A stretch of 64,000 nucleotides of DNA from positions 62,001 through 126,000 of the forward strand of contig NZ_JBQCHS010000015.1 in the NCBI RefSeq assembly GCF_051954455.1, written 5' to 3'. Made by a program: the position numbers and the translations under genes. The notes under the pieces were generated by a model. That model was not told the DNA's origin and did not search any database. It saw nothing but the letters and a program-made list of their open reading frames with translations. This DNA is from Pseudolysinimonas sp051954455. Lineage in GTDB: Bacteria > Actinomycetota > Actinomycetes > Actinomycetales > Microbacteriaceae. Of this stretch, positions 1-7,744 are shown piece after piece (the first letter of the stretch is position 1; every line of letters starts with the position of its first letter).

Positions 1-2
1 GC

Positions 3-101
3 CCCGACCTCGGATGGCTCACGATCCCGGCGGTCGTGCTGGTGGTCCTCGTCGTCGTCGTGGTCGTGTACTACGCACGCCGCGGCGGCCGCGGGCTCTG
101 A
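3..101 (+). CDS. C-terminal end of a membrane protein (partial)
   Basis: The frame is open from the window edge to a TGA at 99-101. The visible 32 residues contain one strongly hydrophobic run of Val/Leu/Ile about 18 residues long, followed by Tyr-Tyr and a short Arg/Gly-rich tail. This is the pattern of a C-terminal membrane anchor with a positively charged cytoplasmic end. Too little is present to assign a family. The last 31 bases overlap the 3' end of the convergent PlsC gene. Confidence 0.55.
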   Translation, partial: PDLGWLTIPAVVLVVLVVVVVVYYARRGGRGL

Positions 102-784
102 CCCCGCGCGGCGCCCGACGTCACGCGCCGGGGTGCGTACTCGTCGACGTACTCCTGCCCGGAGAGCTTCTGGATGGCCTGCATGATCTCGTCGGTGATC
201 TGACGCAGCACGTCGCCGTCGTTCTGCCGACCGTAGAAACGGCTGAAGTCGAGCGGCTCCCCCGCGATCATGCCGACCTTCCGGCGGCGCGGGAGCTTCG
301 CCCCGGACGGCATGACCTCGAACGTGCCGACCATGGCGATCGGCACGACCGGCACCTCGGCCTGGAGCACCATCCGGGCCACGCCGGTGCGGCCCTTGTA
401 CAGGCGGCCGTCGAGGCTCCGGGTGCCCTCGGGGTAGATGCCGAGCTGGCCGCCCTTGGCGAGGTGCTCGAGCCCGGCGCCGAGCGAGCTCGACGAGGCC
501 TGGCCGCCCGAGCGGTCCATCGGGAGCTGCTTGACCGCGAAGAAGAAGCGGCGTACGAGCCAGCCCTTCAGGCCGCGCCCGGTGAAGTACTCGCTCTTGG
601 CGAGGAAGCTGATCGGCCGGCGCAGCATGAGCGGGAGGAACACCGGGTCGAGGAACGACAGGTGATTGCTCGCGATGATCACCCCGCCGTGCCGCGGGAT
701 GTTGTCGAGCCCCTTCTGCCATACCTGCCAGAGCGCCCGGACCCACGGTCCGATCGCGACGTTTTTCAGGAACGCGTAGAACAT
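71..784 (-). CDS. 1-acyl-sn-glycerol-3-phosphate acyltransferase (PlsC family)
   Basis: Predicted to transfer an acyl chain to lysophosphatidic acid at the membrane during phospholipid synthesis. The 237-residue protein has the catalytic HX4D block (His41 to Asp46, within NHLSFLD) and the phosphate-binding block YPEGTRS (Glu119-Arg122), both correctly spaced for the LPLAT superfamily. Length matches actinobacterial PlsC proteins. The C-terminal 30 residues are Arg/Pro-rich and overlap the convergent membrane gene at the window edge. A second PlsC-like protein is encoded at 61641-62411 in a different context, so this copy may be the general one. Substrate preference cannot be read from sequence. 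Confidence 0.92.
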   Translation of the reverse strand: MFYAFLKNVAIGPWVRALWQVWQKGLDNIPRHGGVIIASNHLSFLDPVFLPLMLRRPISFLAKSEYFTGRGLKGWLVRRFFFAVKQLPMDRSGGQASSSSLGAGLEHLAKGGQLGIYPEGTRSLDGRLYKGRTGVARMVLQAEVPVVPIAMVGTFEVMPSGAKLPRRRKVGMIAGEPLDFSRFYGRQNDGDVLRQITDEIMQAIQKLSGQEYVDEYAPRRVTSGAARGQSPRPPRRA

Positions 785-881
785 GTCGGCCTCGTCGGGA
801 TCGGATCGGGAGCCTCCAGGGTATCGGCGTCCGGGTGCTTGCCAGCATCGCCGGCGGGTGCCCGGCTACCGTGGATAGGGC

Positions 882-1679
882 ATGCCCATCGACATCTCTC
901 CCTCCTTCGCGACCCGGAAGGAGCGCCTCGCCCACGAGCGGGTGCGGTCCCGCCGGCGTCGGTCCGCCGCCACCCCGCGTCGCGGCCGCGCCACGCATCC
1001 GCATCGGCCGGCGCACGTGTTCCTGGCCGCCGTCTCGGCGCTCGGGCTGCTCGGGGTCGCCGCCGTGCCGGTACTCGCGACCACCGGGTCACCGGCCGAG
1101 GCGAGCGGCGCGGTCGCGGCACCCGGCACCGCCCAGCGGGCCTCCGTCGACGACCTGACGACCGCGCTCACCCGCGACGACTACTCGGCCGACGAGCCGC
1201 AGGCCCTCGTCGACTCGGCGGCCGTCGGCGACGAGCGGGTGCTCGACAACGGTCAGCTCATGGGTCAGCCGTGGGCGCTCCCCGTCGTCGGCATGATCAG
1301 CGACGGCTTCGGCCCGCGCCCGAACCACCCGGTCGCCGGCACCCGCGACTTCCACGCGGGAACCGACATCGCCGCGCCGTGCGGCACACCGATCCACGCC
1401 GCCACCGCGGGCACCGTCGTGCAGGCGGAGCCGGACGGCACCTACGGCAACTGGATCCTCCTCGAGCACGGCGACGGCATCCAGACGGGGTACGCCCACA
1501 TCGTGAACGGCGGCACCGAGGTGAAGGTCGGGCAGAACGTGGAGGCGGGGCAGGAGATCGCCCGCGTCGGTCGCACCGGCGCCGCGACGGGCTGCCATCT
1601 GCACTTCGAGACCCGGATCTCGACGAAGGCCGTCGACGCGGTCCCGTTCATGGCGAAGCGCGGCGTCACCCTCGGCTGA
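882..1679 (+). CDS. M23 family metallopeptidase (LytM/peptidoglycan endopeptidase)
   Basis: A secreted or membrane-anchored cell wall hydrolase. The first 45 residues are Arg-rich and cytoplasmic. A hydrophobic segment (about residues 45-66) serves as signal or anchor. A linker of about 60 residues follows, and then the M23 domain. The zinc-binding residues are visible: His158 and Asp162 in HAGTD, and His239/His241 in HLHFE. The catalytic residues are therefore intact, so it should be active rather than a degenerate LytM activator. It sits just upstream of the tryptophan catabolism genes with a 12-base gap but has no obvious functional link to them. A second M23 protein lies at 12849-13709. 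Confidence 0.93.
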   Translation: MPIDISPSFATRKERLAHERVRSRRRRSAATPRRGRATHPHRPAHVFLAAVSALGLLGVAAVPVLATTGSPAEASGAVAAPGTAQRASVDDLTTALTRDDYSADEPQALVDSAAVGDERVLDNGQLMGQPWALPVVGMISDGFGPRPNHPVAGTRDFHAGTDIAAPCGTPIHAATAGTVVQAEPDGTYGNWILLEHGDGIQTGYAHIVNGGTEVKVGQNVEAGQEIARVGRTGAATGCHLHFETRISTKAVDAVPFMAKRGVTLG

Positions 1680-1691
1680 GGGAGCGCGAGG

Positions 1692-2558
1692 ATGGACCCC
1701 ATGACGTCGGAGTCCAACACGCGGGATCTGGAGGCGTCGATCGTCACCGATCTGCGCGACCAGCTCACCTACGGGTCCTACCTCGAGCTCGACACCCTGC
1801 TCGCGGCCCAGCACCCGCTCAGCACGCCCGAGCACCACGACGAGCTGCTGTTCATCATCCAGCATCAGACGACGGAGCTCTGGCTGAAGCTGGTGCTGCA
1901 CGAGCTGCGCGCGGCCTGCGCGTCGCTCGCGGCCGACAACCTTCGCGACGCGCTCAAGAAGATCGCCCGGGTCAAGCACATCCAGCGCTCGATGATCGAG
2001 CAGTGGTCGGTGCTCGCCACCCTGACGCCCACGGAGTACGTCCAGTTCCGCGACTCGCTCGCGAGGTCGTCGGGGTTCCAGTCGGCCCAGTACCGCGCGG
2101 TCGAGTTCGTGCTCGGCAACAAGAACGCCCGCATGCTGCAGGTGTTCGCGGGCGAGCCGGAGAACGCCGCCATGCTCCGCGAGGCGCTCGAGGCCCCGAG
2201 CCTGTACGACGAGTTCCTGCGCCTGCTGGCCCGGCGGGGGCTGCCGATCCCGACGCGCATCCTCGACCGCGACGTGACGGTCGCGCACGTGCTCGACGAC
2301 GGGCTCCGCGACGTTCTCGCCCGGATCTACGAGACGGCCGACGACAACTGGGACCTCTACGAGGCCTGCGAGGAACTGGTCGACCTGGAGGAGAACTTCC
2401 AGCTCTGGCGGTTCCGCCACATGCGGACGGTGATGCGGACGATCGGATCGAAGCAGGGCACCGGCGGATCGAGCGGCGTGGACTTCCTCCGCCGCGCCCT
2501 CGACCTCTCCTTCTTCCCCGAGCTGTTCGCGCTCCGGACCGAGATCGAGGCGCCGTGA
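1692..2558 (+). CDS. kynA: tryptophan 2,3-dioxygenase
   Basis: Haem enzyme that opens the indole ring of L-tryptophan to N-formylkynurenine, the first step of the kynurenine pathway. The 288-residue length fits bacterial TDO. Family motifs are present: YGSYLELDTLL near the N terminus, FIIQHQTTELWLKL, and the haem-ligand region WRFRHMRTVMR (His243) followed by IGSKQGTGGSSG, which closes the active site. The start used is ATG 1692; ATG 1701 is an alternative, and both follow purine-rich sequence. The TGA stop overlaps the GTG of the kynureninase gene by four bases, so the two are translationally coupled. Confidence 0.97.
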   Translation: MDPMTSESNTRDLEASIVTDLRDQLTYGSYLELDTLLAAQHPLSTPEHHDELLFIIQHQTTELWLKLVLHELRAACASLAADNLRDALKKIARVKHIQRSMIEQWSVLATLTPTEYVQFRDSLARSSGFQSAQYRAVEFVLGNKNARMLQVFAGEPENAAMLREALEAPSLYDEFLRLLARRGLPIPTRILDRDVTVAHVLDDGLRDVLARIYETADDNWDLYEACEELVDLEENFQLWRFRHMRTVMRTIGSKQGTGGSSGVDFLRRALDLSFFPELFALRTEIEAP

Positions 2559-3787
2559 GCGCGCCCGCCGCGGCCGAGCTCGACGCCGCCGACCCGCTGG
2601 CCGCCTTCCGCGACCGCTTCGTCGGGTCGGACGATCCCGACCTGCTCTACCTCGACGGCAACTCGCTCGGTCGCCCGCTGCGCGAACTGCCGGCCCGGAT
2701 GGCCGACTTCGTCGAGCACGCCTGGGGCGAGCGGCTGATCCGCAGCTGGGACGAGGGCTGGTTCGACCTCCCGCTCACGCTCGGCGACCGGCTGGCCCGC
2801 CTCGCCCTCGGCGCGGCGCCGGGCCAGACGATCGTCGGGGACTCCACGACGGTGAGCCTGTACAAGCTGATCCGCGCCGCGCTCACGGCGCGGCCGGACC
2901 GGCGGACGATCCTCGTCGATCGCGGCAACTTCCCGACCGACCGGTACGTGGTGCAGGGCATCGCGGCCGAGCGCGGGGCGACGATCGGCTGGCTCGACCC
3001 GGATCCGTCGGCGGGGGTCACCGTGGACGACGTGCGCGACGCCCTCTCCGACGACACCGCGGTGGTCGTGCTGAGCCACGTCGCCTATCGCTCGGGTCAC
3101 ATCGCCGACGTCCCCGGGATCACCGCGGCGGCGCACGAGGCCGGCGCCCTCGTCGTGTGGGACCTCTCCCACTCGGTCGGATCGGTGCCGATGGAGCTCG
3201 ACGCCTGGGGCGTCGACTTCGCGACCGGCTGCACCTACAAGTACTTGAACGGCGGCCCGGGCTCGCCCGCCTTCCTCTACGTGCGCGCGGGGCTCGTCGA
3301 GCACGCCGCACAGCCGATCCAGGGCTGGATGGGCGCCCGCGACCCGTTCGTGATGGGGCCGGAGTACGCACCGGCCGACGGCATCCGACGGTACGTGAGC
3401 GGCACGCCACCGGTCTTCGCGATGCAGCCGATGGCGGCGATGCTCGATCTGATCGAGGAGGCGGGCATCGACCGCATCCGCGCCAAGTCGGTCGCCCTCA
3501 CCGAGCACGCCGTCCGGTTGCACGACGAGCTCCTCGCGCCGCTCGGGGCGCGGCTCGCGACGCCGCGGGACCCGGCGCTCCGCGGCGGGCACATCACGGT
3601 CGACCACCCGGCGTTCCCGGAGCTCATCGGGGCGCTCTGGCGGAGCGGGATCGTGCCGGACTTCCGGCGGCCGGACGGCATCCGTCTCGGGATGTCGCCG
3701 CTCAGCACCTCCTTCTCGGAGGTCGACGGCGCCGTCCGTCGGATCGCGACCGAGCTCGCCCGCGCCGTCGGCTCCCCCGCCCGGTGA
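2555..3787 (+). CDS. kynU: kynureninase
   Basis: PLP-dependent hydrolase that cleaves kynurenine to anthranilate and alanine. The 410-residue protein starts at a GTG overlapping the TGA of kynA. The motif LYLDGNSLGRP near the N terminus and DFATGCTYKYLNGGPG with the PLP lysine (Lys229) are typical of kynureninase. The central WDLSHSVGS carries the cofactor-contacting Asp, and PIQGWMGARDPF follows. Its 3' end overlaps the next gene, again by GTGA. With kynA before and a formamidase after, the three genes form a complete tryptophan-to-anthranilate route. Confidence 0.97.
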   Translation: MSAPAAAELDAADPLAAFRDRFVGSDDPDLLYLDGNSLGRPLRELPARMADFVEHAWGERLIRSWDEGWFDLPLTLGDRLARLALGAAPGQTIVGDSTTVSLYKLIRAALTARPDRRTILVDRGNFPTDRYVVQGIAAERGATIGWLDPDPSAGVTVDDVRDALSDDTAVVVLSHVAYRSGHIADVPGITAAAHEAGALVVWDLSHSVGSVPMELDAWGVDFATGCTYKYLNGGPGSPAFLYVRAGLVEHAAQPIQGWMGARDPFVMGPEYAPADGIRRYVSGTPPVFAMQPMAAMLDLIEEAGIDRIRAKSVALTEHAVRLHDELLAPLGARLATPRDPALRGGHITVDHPAFPELIGALWRSGIVPDFRRPDGIRLGMSPLSTSFSEVDGAVRRIATELARAVGSPAR

Positions 3788-4518
3788 ACGTGCTCGACCG
3801 CCCGGCGCCCGAGCCGGATGCCACGGCGCGCTACGCGGACGGGGAGACGGGCGTCGTCGACCTCTTCGACCCGGCCGGTCCGCCGCGGGGTGCGGTCATC
3901 CTCCTTCACGGCGGGTTCTGGCGGGCGGCCTACGACCGGCGTCATCTGCGCCACCTCGCGGCCGCTCTGGCCGGCCTCGGTCACCGGGTCGCGCTGCCCG
4001 AGTACCGGCGCGTGGGCGACGCGGGCGGCGGCGACCCGGGCACGTTCGACGACGCCCGGCGGATCCTCCGCGACGTGCCGCCCCTGCTCGGGGTCGACCC
4101 CGGCGACGTCGTGGTGGGGGGCCACTCCGCGGGCGGGCACCTCGCGATCCTCGCGGCCGTCGGAGCCGCGACGCCCCCGCGGCGCGTGGTCGCGCTTGCC
4201 GGCGTGCTCGACGTCGCGGCGGCGCATCGCGCGCGGCTGTCCGACGGCGCCGTCGCGGCCCTGCTCGGCGAGCGCGACCCGGATCCCGTGCGGATCGCCG
4301 CGATCGATCCGATGGTGCTCGAGCTCCCCGACGGCGAGGTCGTGCTGGTGCACGGGCGCCGCGACGACGTCGTGCCCGCGGATCACTCGACGCGGTACGC
4401 CGCGCGCGACGACCGCATCCGGCTCGAGCTGCTCGACGCCGACCACTTCGACGTCATCGACCCGACCGCGGATGCCTTCGGGGCGGTCGCGGCGGCATTC
4501 CGCGCTCAGGCCGCGTAG
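3784..4518 (+). CDS. alpha/beta hydrolase, probable arylformamidase (kynurenine formamidase)
   Basis: Predicted to hydrolyse N-formylkynurenine to kynurenine and formate, the middle step of the pathway encoded by its two upstream neighbours. The 244-residue alpha/beta hydrolase has HGGFW (His42, oxyanion loop), the nucleophile elbow GHSAGG (Ser115), an acidic residue in HGRRDDVVP and the catalytic His in DADHFDVI. HGGFW and this overall order are typical of kynurenine formamidases rather than generic esterases. It is unrelated to the metal-dependent KynB type, so kynB is not used as a symbol. The start GTG overlaps the kynU stop. Function is inferred from fold plus operon position. Confidence 0.88.
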   Translation: MNVLDRPAPEPDATARYADGETGVVDLFDPAGPPRGAVILLHGGFWRAAYDRRHLRHLAAALAGLGHRVALPEYRRVGDAGGGDPGTFDDARRILRDVPPLLGVDPGDVVVGGHSAGGHLAILAAVGAATPPRRVVALAGVLDVAAAHRARLSDGAVAALLGERDPDPVRIAAIDPMVLELPDGEVVLVHGRRDDVVPADHSTRYAARDDRIRLELLDADHFDVIDPTADAFGAVAAAFRAQAA

Positions 4519-5090
4519 GACATCCGGAACAGCACGGGGAGGTGATCGGAGACGCCCTGCGGCAGCGTCACCGCTTCCTCCACCTCGAACCCGTGGACGG
4601 TCGCGACGTCGAACTTGCCCCGCATGAGGTTGCCGTCTCGACGGTAGGTGCTCGAGGCGGTCCGGGCCATCGCGAATCCGCGCCGCTGCAAGTGCTGGTT
4701 GAGCATGAACAGCAGGATCGGGTGGTTGTAGTCCCCCGCCATGATCGACGGCAGGCCGGGGCCGAGCCGCCGCAGGGCGTCGTGGGCGTCGTCGACCTGC
4801 CGGCGCCGGGCCGCGTTGGAGTCGGTGAACGGCGTGGCATGGAACGAGCCGAGCACGACCCCTCGGCCGGTGGCGAGGTCCCGCACCCGCGTCGCGGCGA
4901 GCCGGTGGTCGGTGCCGCCGACCCAGCGGTCGTGCCGGGAGGTCGCGAGCTGCACGGTCAGCGCCTCCTCGATCTCGAGCCGCTCGGCCTTCACGTACAG
5001 CGCGACGCCCAACCGGTTGCGCGAGGTCGCCACCGCGAGGTGCAGCCCCCCGACGCGCTCGGGCAGGCTGGCGGCACGCGCCTCCTGCAC
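4506..5090 (-). CDS. endonuclease/exonuclease/phosphatase (EEP) family protein, start codon uncertain
   Basis: The visible protein matches the EEP fold (DNase I-like, metal-dependent phosphodiesterase or phosphatase): VQEARA (catalytic Glu), GSFHATP, MAGDYNHP (Asp and Asn) and the terminal GVSDHLPVLF (Asp-His pair). The first usable start in frame is GTG 5090, but this sits inside the conserved first motif. The frame stays open upstream and codes a convincing N terminus (AVITYNLWEGRA, then DPDVVCV) to about 5207. No ATG, GTG or TTG occurs on this strand in any frame between 5091 and 5340. The natural start is probably the ATC at 5205-5207, or the gene is damaged. Its 3' end overlaps the formamidase gene convergently by 13 bases. 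Confidence 0.8.
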   Translation of the reverse strand: MQEARAASLPERVGGLHLAVATSRNRLGVALYVKAERLEIEEALTVQLATSRHDRWVGGTDHRLAATRVRDLATGRGVVLGSFHATPFTDSNAARRRQVDDAHDALRRLGPGLPSIMAGDYNHPILLFMLNQHLQRRGFAMARTASSTYRRDGNLMRGKFDVATVHGFEVEEAVTLPQGVSDHLPVLFRMSYAA

Positions 5091-5347
5091 GCAGACGACG
5101 TCCGGATCGCGGCGGCCGACGAGGTCGGTCAGCTCGCCCTGGGCGCGCCCCTCCCAGAGGTTGTACGTGATGACCGCGAGGGGCGCGGCCTGCTGCTCGG
5201 TGTCGATGACTCCGACGCTAGCGGGGTCGGGGGCGCTCGGCTCGCCTCCCGGCTCGCGTCCAGGCGTCAGGCCGGTAGCGCTTCCGATCGGGTCGCCTCG
5301 TGCCCCTGAATCTCGGGGCGTTCGCCGGGGCGGGGTGCCGACATATC

Positions 5348-5360
5348 CTGAGGACCTCAG
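5348..5360. promoter_or_regulatory. Short palindrome upstream of the small membrane gene
   Basis: CTGAG-GAC-CTCAG is a perfect 5-bp inverted repeat 18 bases before the ATG at 5378, preceded directly by a TATCCT box. It could be part of an operator or a small hairpin in the 5' leader. An SD-like AGG lies between it and the ATG. Confidence 0.25.
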
Positions 5361-5377
5361 CGAATCGAGGCACCCTC

Positions 5378-5515
5378 ATGACCGACCCCGAGTTCCTTCC
5401 CCCCACCGACTCGTGGACCCCACTCGCCCGCATCACGGCGATCGTCGGGCTCGTCGCCACCGCCGGCAGCCTGGTGCTCGTGACGATCGGGATCATCGCC
5501 CAGAACCTCGGCTGA
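5378..5515 (+). CDS. Small single-span membrane protein, 45 residues
   Basis: Unrecognised small protein. An upstream in-frame ATG at 5300 exists, but ATG 5378 is preferred because it follows an SD-like AGG and gives a compact protein. Residues 1-18 are polar and Pro/Asp-rich (starting MTDPEFLPPTDSW). Residues about 19-43 form one hydrophobic helix, ending shortly after with Asn-Leu-Gly. Small proteins of this design are common and uncharacterised in Microbacteriaceae. It stands alone between the EEP gene and a tRNA pair. Confidence 0.6.
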   Translation: MTDPEFLPPTDSWTPLARITAIVGLVATAGSLVLVTIGIIAQNLG

Positions 5516-5538
5516 CCTCGCCGGCGCAAGTCGTCGGT

Positions 5539-5576
5539 CTCACCGGCGTGCGTCGCCCTCACCGGCGTGCGTCGCC
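5539..5576. repeat. Perfect 19-bp tandem duplication with a degenerate third copy
   Basis: The unit CTCACCGGCGTGCGTCGCC occurs twice head to tail (5539-5557 and 5558-5576). A diverged copy beginning CTCGCCGGCG lies immediately before, at about 5517-5535. It fills the gap between the small membrane gene and tRNA-Met. Confidence 0.85.
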
Positions 5577-5591
5577 GACATGATCGATACG

Positions 5592-5668
5592 TGGTAGCTG
5601 AGGCGGGACTCGAACCCGCGACCTCACGATTATGAGTCGTGCGCTCTCACCAACTGAGCTACTCAGCC
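5592..5668 (-). tRNA. tRNA-Met (anticodon CAT)
   Basis: Full cloverleaf on the minus strand, 77 bases including an encoded 3' CCA. The acceptor is GGCTGAG with CTCAGCT (one G-T wobble at 1-72), the D arm is AGCTCAGTTGGTGAGAGC, the anticodon stem is CACGA/TCGTG with loop CTCATAA, and the T loop is GTTCGAGTC. The CAT anticodon with a normal paired first position indicates elongator Met. A lysidine-modified Ile2 tRNA cannot be strictly excluded. Confidence 0.93.
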
Positions 5669-5715
5669 ACAAGGGGGAACCCCCACCGCCGCGTGGTGCA
5701 CCGACAGGGGCTCTG

Positions 5716-5787
<72 letters not shown>

Positions 5788-5839
5788 GTTCCGCGACGCG
5801 CGCGGCAACCGGAAAACTCTAGCATCCGGTTCCGGCCGG

Positions 5840-7717
5840 TTAAGCCGCCGGAACGTCGCCCGCCTCCCACGCCGGGAGCGCGACACCGGGCAACCTCCAC
5901 GCGGCGAAGGTCGGCCCCGGGACGGCCACGCGGCCCGCCTCCCACGCCACGTCGCCCGGCGCCTCGGACGCGACGAGCTCCGCGTCGTCCGGCAGCTCGT
6001 CGCCGAGGTCGAGCACCGTGATGGCGCGCGCCGCGACGACGAGCACGCACTCCTCCGCGGTCTCGCGGACGAAGGCGACGGCGTCGTCCGCGACCGCGAG
6101 CCACCGGATGCCGCCGCCGTTCAGCGCCGGGTGCGCCCGCTTCAGCGCGATGAGCCGGCGGTACAGCGCGATCGTGGCGGCGACCGTCGGATCGCCCGCC
6201 CGGTCCCACGGGATCGGCGTGCGCGACTCCTCGCCGTCGCGCGCGGTCAGCCCGAACTCGTCGCCCGCCCACACGACCGGGATGCCGGGCATGCTCACGG
6301 CGAGCCCGAACGCGACCGGCACGGCGCCCTCCCGCGCCGAGGTGAGGAAGCGCGGGGTGTCGTGCGTGTCGAGCGCGTTCATCGTCGTGAGCCGGGTGCG
6401 CCACGGGAACGCGGCCGCGAACTCGCGGTGGGCGTCGTAGAAGTCGATGCCGGTGTAGTCGCTCGTGCGGCCGAGCGTCATGCCGAGGCCGCCGCCCGCG
6501 GGAGAGCCGGGCACCGAGAGCCAGTTCCAGAGCGGGCGGGTGAAGTTCGCGTACGTCATGGCGCCGTGCCAGGCGTCGCCCGGGAAGTCCGAGGCCGCAT
6601 CGTTGGTCGACTCTCCGATGAGGAGGGTGTCGTGCGAGACCTGCACCATCGTGTGCCGGACCGCCCGGCGCACGGCCTCGTTGAGGTCCTCGTCGCGCCA
6701 CCGGCCGGTCATGTTGGCCACGTCGACGCGCCAGCCGTCGAGCGAGTACGGCGGTTTCAGCCACTTCGCGACGACCGAGTCGAGACCCTCGATGAAGCGG
6801 CGGCGCAGCTCCTCCGCCTGCCAGTTGAACTTCGGCAGGCTCGGCACCCCCATCCACGAGACGTAGCTCGTCTGGCCCTGGTCGAGCCAGAGGTAGAACG
6901 CACTCTCGGGCGCCTCGGGGTTGCCGTACGCCGCGCGGAACCACTCGTGCGTGTCGCCGGAGTGGTTGGTCGTGAGGTCGCCGATGACGCGGATGCCGCG
7001 CTCGTGCGCCGCCTCGACCAGCCGGATGAGCGCCCCGTCGCCCCCGAGCAGCGGGTCGACGACCTCGAACGAGTGCGCGTCGTAGCGGTGGTTCGATCCG
7101 GCGGGGAAGACGGGCGTGAGGTACAGCAGATCGATGCCGAGATCGGCGAGGTGGTCGAGGTGCTCCTGCACCCCGGCGAGGTCGCCGCCGTAGAACTGGC
7201 GCCAGCGCGATTCCCCCTCGAGCTGCACCGGGTCGGACCACGCGGCGGGCTCCGCCCATTCCGGGGGCGTCCGCTCGTCCGCCGCCGCCGAGCGCGCGAA
7301 GCGGTCCGGGAACACCTGGTACATGACCGACGCGCGCCCCCACTCCGGCGGCGCCGCGAAGCACACGATGCGGAAGTCGTCGACGTCGCGCGTCTCGGTG
7401 TGCGAGAGGCCGGCGCTCGTCAGCCAGTGCGTCGCGCCGTCGGCGCGCTCGAGCAGGAACCGGTAGCCGTGCACCGGGTTCTCGACCTGCAGCGCCGCCT
7501 CCCACCACACCGCCGCGGCGTCCTCGTGCACGACGACCGCGTCGTCGAAGCGCGGCTCGCGGTCGGGGTTGGATCGGGTGCGCACGACGACCGCGTCGCC
7601 CCAGATCCGCGGCACCCGCACGCGCACGCGCACGGTGTCGCCGAGCGAGGGCGTCTGCGTCGAGACGTAGAGGGGCGAGCCGTCGTGGTGGGGGCGGTCG
7701 GCGAGGGGGCGCTCCAT
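5840..7717 (-). CDS. Glycoside hydrolase family 13 (neopullulanase/cyclomaltodextrinase-like)
   Basis: 625-residue intracellular GH13 enzyme, probably acting on maltodextrins, cyclodextrins or pullulan fragments. An N-terminal beta-sandwich of about 120 residues precedes the barrel, as in the neopullulanase group. Conserved regions are intact: DLTTNH (His252), GWRVDVANM with nucleophile Asp332, LLIGES with acid/base Glu369, and ALDTHD. A C-terminal beta domain follows. There is no signal peptide. The start ATG 7717 is 27 bases from the divergent alpha-glucosidase start, and each start is 6-7 bases after its own -10 box. Exact substrate is not determinable from sequence. Confidence 0.93.
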   Translation of the reverse strand: MERPLADRPHHDGSPLYVSTQTPSLGDTVRVRVRVPRIWGDAVVVRTRSNPDREPRFDDAVVVHEDAAAVWWEAALQVENPVHGYRFLLERADGATHWLTSAGLSHTETRDVDDFRIVCFAAPPEWGRASVMYQVFPDRFARSAAADERTPPEWAEPAAWSDPVQLEGESRWRQFYGGDLAGVQEHLDHLADLGIDLLYLTPVFPAGSNHRYDAHSFEVVDPLLGGDGALIRLVEAAHERGIRVIGDLTTNHSGDTHEWFRAAYGNPEAPESAFYLWLDQGQTSYVSWMGVPSLPKFNWQAEELRRRFIEGLDSVVAKWLKPPYSLDGWRVDVANMTGRWRDEDLNEAVRRAVRHTMVQVSHDTLLIGESTNDAASDFPGDAWHGAMTYANFTRPLWNWLSVPGSPAGGGLGMTLGRTSDYTGIDFYDAHREFAAAFPWRTRLTTMNALDTHDTPRFLTSAREGAVPVAFGLAVSMPGIPVVWAGDEFGLTARDGEESRTPIPWDRAGDPTVAATIALYRRLIALKRAHPALNGGGIRWLAVADDAVAFVRETAEECVLVVAARAITVLDLGDELPDDAELVASEAPGDVAWEAGRVAVPGPTFAAWRLPGVALPAWEAGDVPAA

Positions 7718-7724
7718 GCCCCTC

Positions 7725-7738
7725 ACGCTATCTAGGCT
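7725..7738. promoter_or_regulatory. Back-to-back -10 boxes of the divergent GH13 pair
   Basis: On the minus strand TAGCGT (plus 7725-7730) is followed by 7 bases and ATG 7717. On the plus strand TAGGCT (7733-7738) is followed by 6 bases and ATG 7745. Two bases separate the boxes, so both genes are predicted to make leaderless transcripts from one shared region. Confidence 0.6.
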
Positions 7739-7744
7739 CGAGGG

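Noticed and set aside
14..2554. Extended frame upstream of kynureninase
   Set aside because: Only the part from GTG 2555 shows kynureninase sequence; the rest is a shadow of kynA and the M23 gene.
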